DNA of 64,000 bases, taken from the NCBI GenBank assembly GCA_009668205.1, contig WJYM01000012.1, forward strand, positions 1 through 64,000. The letters are read 5' to 3'. Within the stretch, counting starts at the first letter, position 1. Every line of letters starts with the position of its first letter. The stretch is from Enterobacteriaceae bacterium RIT691. Its GTDB lineage: Bacteria > Pseudomonadota > Gammaproteobacteria > Enterobacterales > Enterobacteriaceae. Both the position numbers and the translations under genes were made by a program. This document shows, in pieces, positions 55,170 to 64,000 of the stretch. The notes beneath the pieces are model-generated. The model saw only the letters and a list, made by a program, of their open reading frames with translations. It was not told where the DNA came from and ran no database searches.

Positions 55170-57488
55170 ATGAAGAATTTAACCATTGGCTTAATTGGCA
55201 ATCCCAATTCCGGGAAGACGACCTTATTTAATCAGTTAACCGGCGCTCGTCAGCGCGTGGGGAACTGGTCTGGCGTAACCGTTGAGCGCAAAGAAGGTCA
55301 GTTCACGACCACCGACAACCGCGTCACGCTGGTCGACCTGCCTGGCACCTACTCGCTGACCACCATCTCTTCACAAACGTCGCTGGATGAGCAGATTGCC
55401 TGCCATTACATTCTGAGCGGCGATGCGGACCTGCTGATCAACGTGGTCGATGCGTCAAACCTTGAGCGTAACCTTTATCTGACCCTGCAGCTGCTGGAAC
55501 TGGGTATTCCCTGCGTCGTGGCGCTGAACATGCTCGACATTGCTGAAAAGCAAAAGATCCGCATTGATGTCGACGCCCTGGCAAAACGTCTGGGTTGCCC
55601 GGTTATTCCCCTGGTGTCGACTCGCGCTCGCGGAATTGAAGCCCTGAAAACCGCACTGGACCAGCAAAAGGCCAACGACAATATCGAACTGGTACATTAT
55701 GCGCAGCCCCTGCTGAAGGAAGCGGATGGGCTGGCGCAGGCCATTTCGTCAGACATGCCGCTGAAGCAGCGCCGCTGGCTCGGCCTGCAAATGCTGGAAG
55801 GCGATATCTACAGCCGCGAGTACGCGGGTAACGCGGCTGACAATCTGGCTGCTGCCGTCGCGCGTCTTAACGAAGAAATGGACGATCCGGCGCTGCATAT
55901 CGCTGACGCGCGCTATCAGGCCATCGCCGCGATTTGCGATGCCGTGAGCAACACCCTGACGGCGGAGCCAAGCCGTTTCACGACCGCCGTCGATAAAGTC
56001 ATTCTCAACCGTTTCCTCGGCCTGCCGATTTTCCTGTTCGTCATGTACCTGATGTTCCTGCTGGCGATCAACATCGGCGGTGCGCTGCAGCCCATTTTCG
56101 ATGCGGGTTCTGTCGCTATCTTTATTCATGGCATTCAATGGCTGGGTGCCACGCTGCACTTCCCGGACTGGCTGACCATTTTCCTCGCCCAGGGGATCGG
56201 TGGCGGGATCAACACCGTGCTGCCGCTGGTGCCGCAAATCGGCATGATGTACCTGTTCCTCTCCTTCCTTGAGGACTCCGGTTACATGGCTCGCGCGGCG
56301 TTTGTGATGGACCGACTCATGCAGTCTTTGGGTCTGCCAGGCAAATCGTTCGTGCCACTGATTGTCGGCTTCGGCTGCAACGTGCCGTCGGTCATGGGCG
56401 CACGTACTCTGGATGCGCCTCGTGAACGCCTGATGACCATCATGATGGCACCGTTTATGTCCTGCGGTGCTCGCCTGGCTATCTTTGCGGTTTTCGCTGC
56501 GGCCTTCTTCGGTCAGGAAGGCGCGCTCGCCGTCTTCTCGCTGTACGTACTCGGCATCGTGATGGCTATCCTCACCGGACTCATGCTCAAGCACACCATC
56601 ATGCGCGGCGAAGCGTCACCGTTCGTGATGGAGCTGCCGGTGTATCACGTTCCGCACCTGAAAAGCCTGATTATCCAGACCTGGCAGCGCCTGAAAGGCT
56701 TCGTCCTGCGCGCCGGTAAAGTGATTGTGATTGTCAGCGTGTTCCTCAGCGCGCTGAACAGCTTTACCCTCAGCGGTAATGCCACTGACAATATCAACGA
56801 CTCCGCGCTGGCGTCCGTCAGCCGTGTGATTACCCCGCTGTTCAAACCGATTGGTGTGCATGAAGACAACTGGCAGGCCACCGTGGGGCTCTTCACCGGG
56901 GCGATGGCGAAAGAAGTGGTGGTTGGCACGCTGAATACGCTCTACACCGCCGAAAATATCCAGCAGGAAGCGTTCAATCCTGCGGAGTTTAACCTGCTTG
57001 ATGAACTGGGTGGCGCCGTTGGAGAAACCTGGCAGAGCCTGAAAGACACCTTCAGTCTGAGCGTGCTGGCGAACCCGATTGAAGCCAGCAAAGGCGACGG
57101 CGAAATGGCAACGGGTGCGATGGGCGTGATGAGCAGCAAATTCGGCAGCGCGGCCGCCGCCTACAGCTACCTGATTTTCGTTCTGCTCTACATTCCTTGC
57201 ATCTCGGTGATGGGTGCCATCTCCCGCGAATCCAGCCGCGGCTGGATGGGCTTCTCCATCCTGTGGGGGCTGAATATCGCCTATTCGCTGGCCACCGTGT
57301 TTTACCAGGTGGCAAGCTTCCAGCAGCACCCACGTTACAGTTTGATCTGCATTGTTGCCGTGGTGCTGTTTAACGTCCTGGTGATGACGCTGCTGCGTCG
57401 CGCCCGCAGTCGGGTGAATGTGAATCTGCTGGCTACGCGAAAAACCGCGGCAAACTGCTGCAATAGCCCGGCTGGCGACTGCCACTAA
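55170..57488 (+). CDS. feoB: Ferrous iron transporter FeoB
   Basis: FeoB, 772 residues. The N-terminal G-protein domain has G1 GNPNSGKTT (10-18), G3 DLPGTYSL and G4 NMLD. It is followed by the helical GDI domain and, from about residue 280, a polytopic membrane domain with two gate regions ([16 protein letters not shown], and a second Gate near SVMGAIS). It takes up Fe2+ under anaerobic or acidic conditions. The C terminus carries Cys residues ([11 protein letters not shown]). Confidence 0.98.
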   Translation: MKNLTIGLIGNPNSGKTTLFNQLTGARQRVGNWSGVTVERKEGQFTTTDNRVTLVDLPGTYSLTTISSQTSLDEQIACHYILSGDADLLINVVDASNLERNLYLTLQLLELGIPCVVALNMLDIAEKQKIRIDVDALAKRLGCPVIPLVSTRARGIEALKTALDQQKANDNIELVHYAQPLLKEADGLAQAISSDMPLKQRRWLGLQMLEGDIYSREYAGNAADNLAAAVARLNEEMDDPALHIADARYQAIAAICDAVSNTLTAEPSRFTTAVDKVILNRFLGLPIFLFVMYLMFLLAINIGGALQPIFDAGSVAIFIHGIQWLGATLHFPDWLTIFLAQGIGGGINTVLPLVPQIGMMYLFLSFLEDSGYMARAAFVMDRLMQSLGLPGKSFVPLIVGFGCNVPSVMGARTLDAPRERLMTIMMAPFMSCGARLAIFAVFAAAFFGQEGALAVFSLYVLGIVMAILTGLMLKHTIMRGEASPFVMELPVYHVPHLKSLIIQTWQRLKGFVLRAGKVIVIVSVFLSALNSFTLSGNATDNINDSALASVSRVITPLFKPIGVHEDNWQATVGLFTGAMAKEVVVGTLNTLYTAENIQQEAFNPAEFNLLDELGGAVGETWQSLKDTFSLSVLANPIEASKGDGEMATGAMGVMSSKFGSAAAAYSYLIFVLLYIPCISVMGAISRESSRGWMGFSILWGLNIAYSLATVFYQVASFQQHPRYSLICIVAVVLFNVLVMTLLRRARSRVNVNLLATRKTAANCCNSPAGDCH

Positions 57489-57498
57489 GGAGCACGCA

Positions 57499-57735
57499 AT
57501 GGCCTCACTGATTCAACTGCGGGATATGCTGGCACTGCAAGGGCGGATGGAAGCGCATCAGCTCAGCCAGGCGCTAAAGACTCCGCAGCCGATGATTGAT
57601 GCCATGCTGATGCGCCTTGAAGCGATGGGCAAAGCGAAGCGCGTGCAGGAAGAGGCGGATGGGTGTCTGTCAGGCAGTTGCAAAAGCTGCCCGGAAGGCA
57701 AAGCCTGTTTGCGAGAATGGTGGATGTTGCAGTAA
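57499..57735 (+). CDS. feoC: Fe-S dependent regulator FeoC
   Basis: FeoC, 78 residues, a winged-helix protein. Residues 1-50 form the HTH-like fold; four cysteines follow in [20 protein letters not shown], the pattern that binds a cluster or protects FeoB from FtsH in enterobacteria. It is last in feoABC, 10 nt after feoB. Confidence 0.95.
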   Translation: MASLIQLRDMLALQGRMEAHQLSQALKTPQPMIDAMLMRLEAMGKAKRVQEEADGCLSGSCKSCPEGKACLREWWMLQ

Positions 57736-57746
57736 TTCAGCAAGAG

Positions 57747-57770
57747 AAAGCGGGCACTGAGCCCGCTTTT
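57747..57770. terminator. Bidirectional terminator between feoC and the BhsA-like gene
   Basis: AGCGGGC/GCCCGCT with a 5-nt loop, preceded by AAGAGAA and followed by TTTTAC, lies between convergent genes. Confidence 0.85.
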
Positions 57771-57775
57771 TACAT

Positions 57776-58045
57776 TTATTTGTAGACGTCAGCGTTAGCG
57801 TGAACGTTTTTCTCGTTCTTCTCACCAGCGATAACCACAAAATATTTCCCGCCCTTTTCATCCGCCTTTTTCGACAGATCTTTCTTCGCATCCATAGGAG
57901 AAGTGGTGCGTGAAGTGGTCACCGAACCAATTTTGGTCAGGTGCATCTTCGCAACTTCGTCTTTCTGGATCTCTTTGGCCGCAAATGCGCCGAATGAAAG
58001 GGAACCCATAACCAGTGCCGCAACAATACCTGAAGCAATTTTCAT
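57776..58045 (-). CDS. BhsA/McbA-like (DUF1471) periplasmic stress protein
   Basis: A protein of 89 residues from the ATG at 58045 (MKIASGIVAALVMGS), with a clear Sec signal peptide cut near AFA-AKE. The mature part has the DUF1471 pattern: an alternating charged strand, then GSVTTSRTTSPMDAKKDLSK and GGKYFVVIAG. Family members (BhsA, McbA, YhcN) are small periplasmic or outer-membrane proteins induced by stress. A start five codons upstream is possible. In K-12 this slot holds yhgA (rpnA), so the gene is specific to this lineage at this place. The exact orthologue is not clear. Confidence 0.85.
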   Translation of the reverse strand: MKIASGIVAALVMGSLSFGAFAAKEIQKDEVAKMHLTKIGSVTTSRTTSPMDAKKDLSKKADEKGGKYFVVIAGEKNEKNVHANADVYK

Positions 58046-58153
58046 AGCCGTACTCTCCATATGACCTTTTTATGTGGACGCTGCGCGAAGAAATCGCAGC
58101 GGCTTAAAGAGTATAGCCGTGGCAAAACATCTTGCGCCGGTTTGCCTTAATAT

Positions 58154-58927
58154 TCAGATAATCGCCTGCATTGCCTGCGAGATTATCTGACAAAACGCCG
58201 CCGGATGAGAGATGAATGGGGCATGTGCCGCTTTAGGGAAAATATGAGATTGGCTTGCAGGCCAGTACGCATCCAGCACGGGCACAATCTTGCGCGGCAC
58301 CAGGCCATCAAGCTGCCCATACAGTCTCAGGCAAGGCATTGCCACTGAGGTTAAGGCCTCACGCAGATCGGTGGTTTTCAGGATTTCCAGCCCACCGTTA
58401 AGCACGTCCACCGTCGGCATTGGCAGGGAAAGCACGGCGCTTTTCAGCTTCCGGGCATCCTGGCGTGCGCTTTCCGTCCCCATCGTCTGAAGTGCCAGGA
58501 AACGCTCCACGGTGCGCTGAAAATCCTCACTCAGCTGCTGCTGAAAGCCTGACAGCACATCCGGTTTGATCCCAGGCCAATCGTCCTGTGCCGTAAAGCA
58601 GGGTGAGGACGCCACCGTGATCAGAGCCTGTACACGCTCTGGTGCCGTCAGCGCCGCAAAGCTCGCCACTAACCCGCCTAAACTCCATCCAAGCCACACC
58701 GCTTTTTCAGGCGCTTTTGCCAGCACCAGACGCGTCATCTCTTCCAGCGACATCGCCCCAAATCCCTGGCTGCGCCCGAAGCCAGGCAGATCAACAAGAT
58801 GAAGCGTAAACTGCGAGCTGAGTTCCGGTACGATGCCATCCCACACCTCGGCATTCAGCCCCCATCCGTGCAGCAGCACAAGCTGACAATTCCCTTCGCC
58901 TTTGGTTTGCCACCAGATGTCGTTCAT
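58154..58927 (-). CDS. bioH: Pimeloyl-ACP methyl ester carboxylesterase BioH
   Basis: BioH, 257 residues, an alpha/beta hydrolase that cleaves the methyl ester of pimeloyl-ACP so biotin synthesis can go on. The nucleophile is Ser82 in [11 protein letters not shown], the acid is in the [10 protein letters not shown] segment and the histidine in [23 protein letters not shown] forms the oxyanion hole. It is divergent from gntX by 41 nt. The rest of bio lies elsewhere. Confidence 0.97.
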   Translation of the reverse strand: MNDIWWQTKGEGNCQLVLLHGWGLNAEVWDGIVPELSSQFTLHLVDLPGFGRSQGFGAMSLEEMTRLVLAKAPEKAVWLGWSLGGLVASFAALTAPERVQALITVASSPCFTAQDDWPGIKPDVLSGFQQQLSEDFQRTVERFLALQTMGTESARQDARKLKSAVLSLPMPTVDVLNGGLEILKTTDLREALTSVAMPCLRLYGQLDGLVPRKIVPVLDAYWPASQSHIFPKAAHAPFISHPAAFCQIISQAMQAII

Positions 58928-58968
58928 CCGTTACTGTTCCTTTTTTTGCTCAATAGGGGAGAGGAAAT

Positions 58969-59643
58969 ATGCTAACAGCCCATGGCTTATGTTGGCTATG
59001 TCAAATGCCTCTGGCGCTGGCTCACTGGGGTCTTTGCTCCTGTTGCACCCGGGCTGTACTCGCAACGGTATCGCTCTGCCCGCAGTGTGGCTTACCGGCA
59101 GCCAGCCAGCGCCACATCTGCGGTCGATGTCTGCAACATGAACCGCCATGGCTGCAGTTAGTCGCGGTGAATGATTACATCGCCCCTTTGGCGACGCTGG
59201 TGAAAAGCTGGAAGTTCAACAACCGACCAGAACTGGCGAAAACCCTGGCCCGGTTGCTGCTACTGAGACTCCGGCAAACCCTGCTGGATAACGTGCCAGA
59301 CCTGCTGGTGTCGGTCCCGCTGTGGCAACGCCGCCACTGGCGACGCGGTTTCAATCAGGCGGATTTGTTGTGCCGCCCGCTGGCCCGCTGGTTAAACGTA
59401 CGTTATCAGCCTGACGCCCTGCGCCGCATCCGGCCGACGGCGGCGCAGCATCACCTCTCCGCCAGACTGCGTAAACAGAACCTGAAAAATGCCTTCCAGC
59501 TTGATTTTCCGGTCGACGGACTCCATATCGCCCTCGTGGACGATGTCGTCACGACCGGAGCGACCGTTGCCGGACTTTCCCGCCTGCTTTTGCAAAACGG
59601 TGCGGCGTCGGTTCAGGTATGGTGCCTGTGTCGCACCTTGTAG
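58969..59643 (+). CDS. gntX: ComF-family phosphoribosyltransferase-like protein GntX
   Basis: GntX (YhgH), 224 residues, a ComF-like protein. The N terminus has a zinc-finger-like set of cysteine pairs (CWLC, CSCC, CPQC, CGRC) and the C terminus a PRPP-binding loop (HIALVDDVVTTGATVAG). In E. coli it is linked to DNA use as nutrient, which may connect it to hofMNOPQ. It is divergent from bioH and precedes nfuA. Confidence 0.95.
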   Translation: MLTAHGLCWLCQMPLALAHWGLCSCCTRAVLATVSLCPQCGLPAASQRHICGRCLQHEPPWLQLVAVNDYIAPLATLVKSWKFNNRPELAKTLARLLLLRLRQTLLDNVPDLLVSVPLWQRRHWRRGFNQADLLCRPLARWLNVRYQPDALRRIRPTAAQHHLSARLRKQNLKNAFQLDFPVDGLHIALVDDVVTTGATVAGLSRLLLQNGAASVQVWCLCRTL

Positions 59644-59701
59644 ACCCTCTGTGATGGGCGTATTATAACCGACTAAAGTAGTCAACTATTAGGCCAATGC
59701 T

Positions 59702-60277
59702 ATGATCCGTATTTCCGATTCTGCACAAGCGCACTTTGCCAAACTGCTGGCAAATCAGGAAGAAGGGACGCAAATCCGCGTATTTGTGATTAACCCTGGC
59801 ACCCCGAACGCTGAATGCGGCGTTTCTTACTGCCCGCCGGATGCGGTGGAAGCCAGTGACACAGCCCTGAAATTTGACCTGCTGACCGCGTATGTCGATG
59901 AGCTGAGCGCGCCGTATCTTGACGATGCGGAAATCGACTTCGTGACCGATCAGTTAGGGTCTCAGCTGACGCTGAAAGCGCCAAACGCCAAAATGCGTAA
60001 AGTCTCTGACGATGCCCCGCTGATGGAGCGCGTAGAGTACATGCTGCAGTCGACGGTTAACCCGCAGCTCGCAGGCCACGGCGGTCGCGTATCGCTGATG
60101 GAAATCACCGACGAAGGCTTCGCTATTCTGCAATTCGGCGGCGGCTGTAACGGCTGTTCCATGGTGGACGTGACGCTGAAAGAAGGGATCGAGAAGCAGC
60201 TGCTGAACGAATTCCCAGAGCTGAAAGGCGTTCGCGACCTGACCGAACACCAACGTGGTGAGCACTCTTACTACTGA
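59702..60277 (+). CDS. nfuA: Fe-S biogenesis protein NfuA
   Basis: NfuA, 191 residues, a [4Fe-4S] carrier that passes clusters to aconitase, LipA and others, especially under oxidative stress or low iron. The N-terminal A-type-like domain lacks the full cysteine set, and the C-terminal Nfu domain has Cys149 and Cys152 in [16 protein letters not shown]. It is 98% like E. coli by eye. In K-12 gntT follows; here a repeat does. Confidence 0.97.
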   Translation: MIRISDSAQAHFAKLLANQEEGTQIRVFVINPGTPNAECGVSYCPPDAVEASDTALKFDLLTAYVDELSAPYLDDAEIDFVTDQLGSQLTLKAPNAKMRKVSDDAPLMERVEYMLQSTVNPQLAGHGGRVSLMEITDEGFAILQFGGGCNGCSMVDVTLKEGIEKQLLNEFPELKGVRDLTEHQRGEHSYY

Positions 60278-60287
60278 TTTGCTGTTC

Positions 60288-60395
60288 CCCTCACCCCGAC
60301 CCTCTCCCCAAAGGGGCGAGGGAGAAACCCGGCTTCGTCAACTGGCGCTGGTCGGTTCCCTCTCCCTTTCAGGGAGAGGGTTAGGGTGAGGGTAA
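60288..60395. repeat. GC-rich palindromic repeat pair between nfuA and malQ
   Basis: CCCCTCACCCCGACCCTCTC then CCCAAAGGGGCGAGGGAG, a spacer of about 38 nt, then TTCCCTCTCCCTTTCAGGG then AGAGGGTTAGGGTGAGGG. The outer arms are inverted repeats, as in the copy at 49187-49288. It lies between convergent genes. Confidence 0.82.
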
Positions 60396-60398
60396 AAC

Positions 60399-62480
60399 TT
60401 ACTTCCTCGCCGCTTTCCGCCGCTTATCCAAATCCTTAATCAGCTTGTTCACCGCGTCATCCGCGAACATCGCTTCTAACGACGTGGACAGCTTGCGCCG
60501 CCAGTTTTTGTACTGGTAGCTGGTGCCGGGAATATTTACCGGACCCGCCATATCCAGCCAGTCTTCCGGCTGAAGCCCTAACAGAGCACTGTTGCTGTCG
60601 GCGATGTAGCGCTGCATACCGCGATTCAGCGTGCGGGTCATGCTCATCAGTGACGCCTTATGCCCTGTCCGTTTAGGCAGACAGCCATGTTGATGTAACG
60701 CATCCAACAGCCCCTGCTTCGCCAGCTCGCGGTCCTCATACAGTCCGCGCAGGATGACCTCATCCGGATACAGGCCAAGCGTTTTACCGAGCGTCAAATC
60801 TCCGCTTTCCCAGTAGCCGCGCAGTGTTGGCAGGTCATGGGTTGTCGCCACCGCCATCGACTGTTCCGGATACGCTGTTGGCGCACGGAAGGTCTTTTCA
60901 TGGTCACTTTCGAAGTACAGGACTTTGTAGGAATAAACCCCGCTTTTGCGCAGCTTGCCGACAATCTCGACCGGCACCGTCCCGAGATCTTCGCCGATCA
61001 CCATGCACTGATGGCGCTTGCTTTCCAGCGCCAGAATTGACAGCAGATCGTCCACCGGGTAATGCACGTAAGCGCCGTGATCTGCCGTTTCACCGTACGG
61101 GATCCACCACAAACGCAGCACCGACATTACGTGGTCAATGCGCAGCGCACCGCAGTTTTGCATATTGGCACGCAACAGCTCGATAAACGGTTCATAGGCA
61201 CGCGCGGCGATGATATGTGGATCCATCGGCGGTAAGCCCCAGTTCTGCCCCAGCGGCCCGAGGATGTCCGGCGGCGCCCCGACGGAGGCTTTCAGACAGT
61301 ACAGCTCACGGTCGCACCAGGTTTCTGACCCGCCTTCAGCAACACCCACCGCCAGATCGCGATAGAGACCAATCGGCATCTCATGCTGCTGACAGACATT
61401 CCAACACGCCGCGAACTGGCAGTAAGCCAGCCATTGCAGCCAGAGGAAGAAATCCACTTCGTTGGCATGCTGCTGACAGAATGCTTTCACTTCCGGGCTT
61501 TCGATGTCCCGATACGCTTCCGGCCAGGCGGGCCAGCCCCAGCGCATCTCATCTTCTTTCACCTGATAAGCGTGCAGTGCATCGAACGCGGCCTGCCAGT
61601 AAAGGCTTTCGCCTTCATTGAGCGCGAACTGGCGGAAGGCGGCCATCTGGTCATCGTCGCGCGCTGAGAAGCCTTTCCAGGCCATTCTCAAGGCCGCCAT
61701 TTTTAGCGCCGTGACGGTTGCGTAATCAACCCACTCGGCATTGCGCGCCGATTGCAGTGCCTGCTGCGTCGTGGGCAGCTGCCACCACGCCTGCGCCTCT
61801 TTACTGTGCTTAAAATCATCGATGGCATTTACATCGATATAAATCACGTTAAGCCAACGGCGTGAGGAAGGACTGTACGGGCTGGCGCTTTCCGGGTTCG
61901 CCGGATAGAGCGCATGAATCGGATTCAGCCCGATAAATGCCCCGCCGCGGGTCGCAATTTCTGGCAGCATCGCTTTCAGATCGCCAAAGTCTCCGATCCC
62001 CCAATTGTTCTCTGAACGCAGGGTATAAAGCTGCACGCAGCTGCCCCACAGCTTTTCACCCTGTTTCAGCGCCTGAGGCTCATAGCAGCGCTCAGGTGCG
62101 ACGATCACCCGACAGTGCCAACGCAGCTCAGCCTGAGTTAACGTCAGCGTGTGATAGCCCTCCGGCAGCCGTGCGGGCAGGTTTAGCGCCTTACTGGCAC
62201 TGACCTTGCCCTGATGCTGAGCCCCCTCTTCGGTCGTCAGCATCCAGTGATATTCGCCGCTCCCTTCCACCGGCAGCGCCATCTTCTTGCCCTGCGTGAA
62301 GACCAGCACATTCGGTACCGGCGTCACGGCCACTTTGCCGGCCGCAACGTCGTGATGCATGGCATCGAGCAAACGTCGCTTGGTCTCTGCACCTATTGAT
62401 TGCGGTTTGCCGTGGGCATTGATGTAGCTAAGGCTGATGCCCGCCGCCTGTGCGGCCGTGTCCAGACGTTTGCTCTCCAT
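60399..62480 (-). CDS. malQ: 4-alpha-glucanotransferase (amylomaltase)
   Basis: MalQ, 693 residues, a GH77 enzyme that transfers glucans between maltodextrins and releases glucose. Catalytic regions are RIDHVMSVLRLWWIP (nucleophile Asp), GEDLGTVP (acid/base Glu) and TTHDLPTLRGYW. The long N-terminal extension is typical of the enterobacterial type. GGGAG precedes the ATG. It is 9 nt after malP, in the malPQ operon. Confidence 0.98.
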   Translation of the reverse strand: MESKRLDTAAQAAGISLSYINAHGKPQSIGAETKRRLLDAMHHDVAAGKVAVTPVPNVLVFTQGKKMALPVEGSGEYHWMLTTEEGAQHQGKVSASKALNLPARLPEGYHTLTLTQAELRWHCRVIVAPERCYEPQALKQGEKLWGSCVQLYTLRSENNWGIGDFGDLKAMLPEIATRGGAFIGLNPIHALYPANPESASPYSPSSRRWLNVIYIDVNAIDDFKHSKEAQAWWQLPTTQQALQSARNAEWVDYATVTALKMAALRMAWKGFSARDDDQMAAFRQFALNEGESLYWQAAFDALHAYQVKEDEMRWGWPAWPEAYRDIESPEVKAFCQQHANEVDFFLWLQWLAYCQFAACWNVCQQHEMPIGLYRDLAVGVAEGGSETWCDRELYCLKASVGAPPDILGPLGQNWGLPPMDPHIIAARAYEPFIELLRANMQNCGALRIDHVMSVLRLWWIPYGETADHGAYVHYPVDDLLSILALESKRHQCMVIGEDLGTVPVEIVGKLRKSGVYSYKVLYFESDHEKTFRAPTAYPEQSMAVATTHDLPTLRGYWESGDLTLGKTLGLYPDEVILRGLYEDRELAKQGLLDALHQHGCLPKRTGHKASLMSMTRTLNRGMQRYIADSNSALLGLQPEDWLDMAGPVNIPGTSYQYKNWRRKLSTSLEAMFADDAVNKLIKDLDKRRKAARK

Positions 62481-62489
62481 TGCGCTCCC

Positions 62490-64000
<1,511 letters not shown>

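Overview
This window is core chromosome from a member of the Enterobacteriaceae. Nearly every protein reads as a close homologue of an Escherichia coli K-12 protein, and the order is the K-12 order from tufA (about 75 min) to malP. Several points argue against E. coli itself: a cytosine deaminase gene sits beside nirB; nirC, the frl/yhf block, yhgE and gntT are missing; and there is an ERIC element, many GC-rich palindromic repeats and a BhsA/McbA-like gene downstream of feoC. This fits an Enterobacter, Lelliottia or Leclercia type genome. The genus is an inference.

Layout. 1-5.3 kb: str operon on the minus strand (tufA partial, fusA, rpsG, rpsL) with its promoter, then the tRNA 2-thiouridylation genes tusBCD and the regulator yheO. 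5.5-10.1 kb: proline isomerases fkpA and slyD, slyX, yheV, and the glutathione-gated K+ efflux pair kefG-kefB. 10.3-14.5 kb: yheS, yheT, yheU, prkB. 14.6-18.2 kb: yhfA, divergent crp, an ERIC element, yhfK. 18.3-21.6 kb: argD (tandem ARG boxes), pabA, fic-yhfG, ppiA. 21.9-28.9 kb: tsgA, convergent codA, then nirB-nirD-cysG behind a very clear FNR plus NarL/NarP promoter. 29-35.6 kb: the long minus-strand cluster trpS-gph-rpe-dam-damX-aroB-aroK. 35.9-39.1 kb: hofMNOPQ. 39.2-46.9 kb: mrcA, nudE, igaA, yrfG, hslR, hslO. 47.5-52.1 kb: pckA, envZ-ompR, greB. 52.2-57.7 kb: yhgF (tex) and feoABC. 57.8-64 kb: a BhsA-like gene, bioH, gntX, nfuA, malQ and the 3' part of malP.

How the genes work together. 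The nir/cys block links nitrite reductase to CysG, which makes its siroheme. Feo brings in ferrous iron and NfuA serves Fe-S assembly. IgaA, EnvZ/OmpR, FkpA, PpiA and PBP1a all serve the envelope. HofM-Q is a PilM-Q-like set tied to DNA uptake as nutrient. Many genes overlap by 1-11 nt (TAATG, TGATG and ATGA junctions).

I found no prophage, insertion sequence, tRNA, rRNA or CRISPR array. The least explained material is intergenic: composite repeats that pair a terminator hairpin with a CCCTC...GAGGG palindrome after prkB, mrcA, pckA and between hslO and pckA, plus related palindromes near places where K-12 carries extra genes. I do not see a convincing undescribed multi-gene system.
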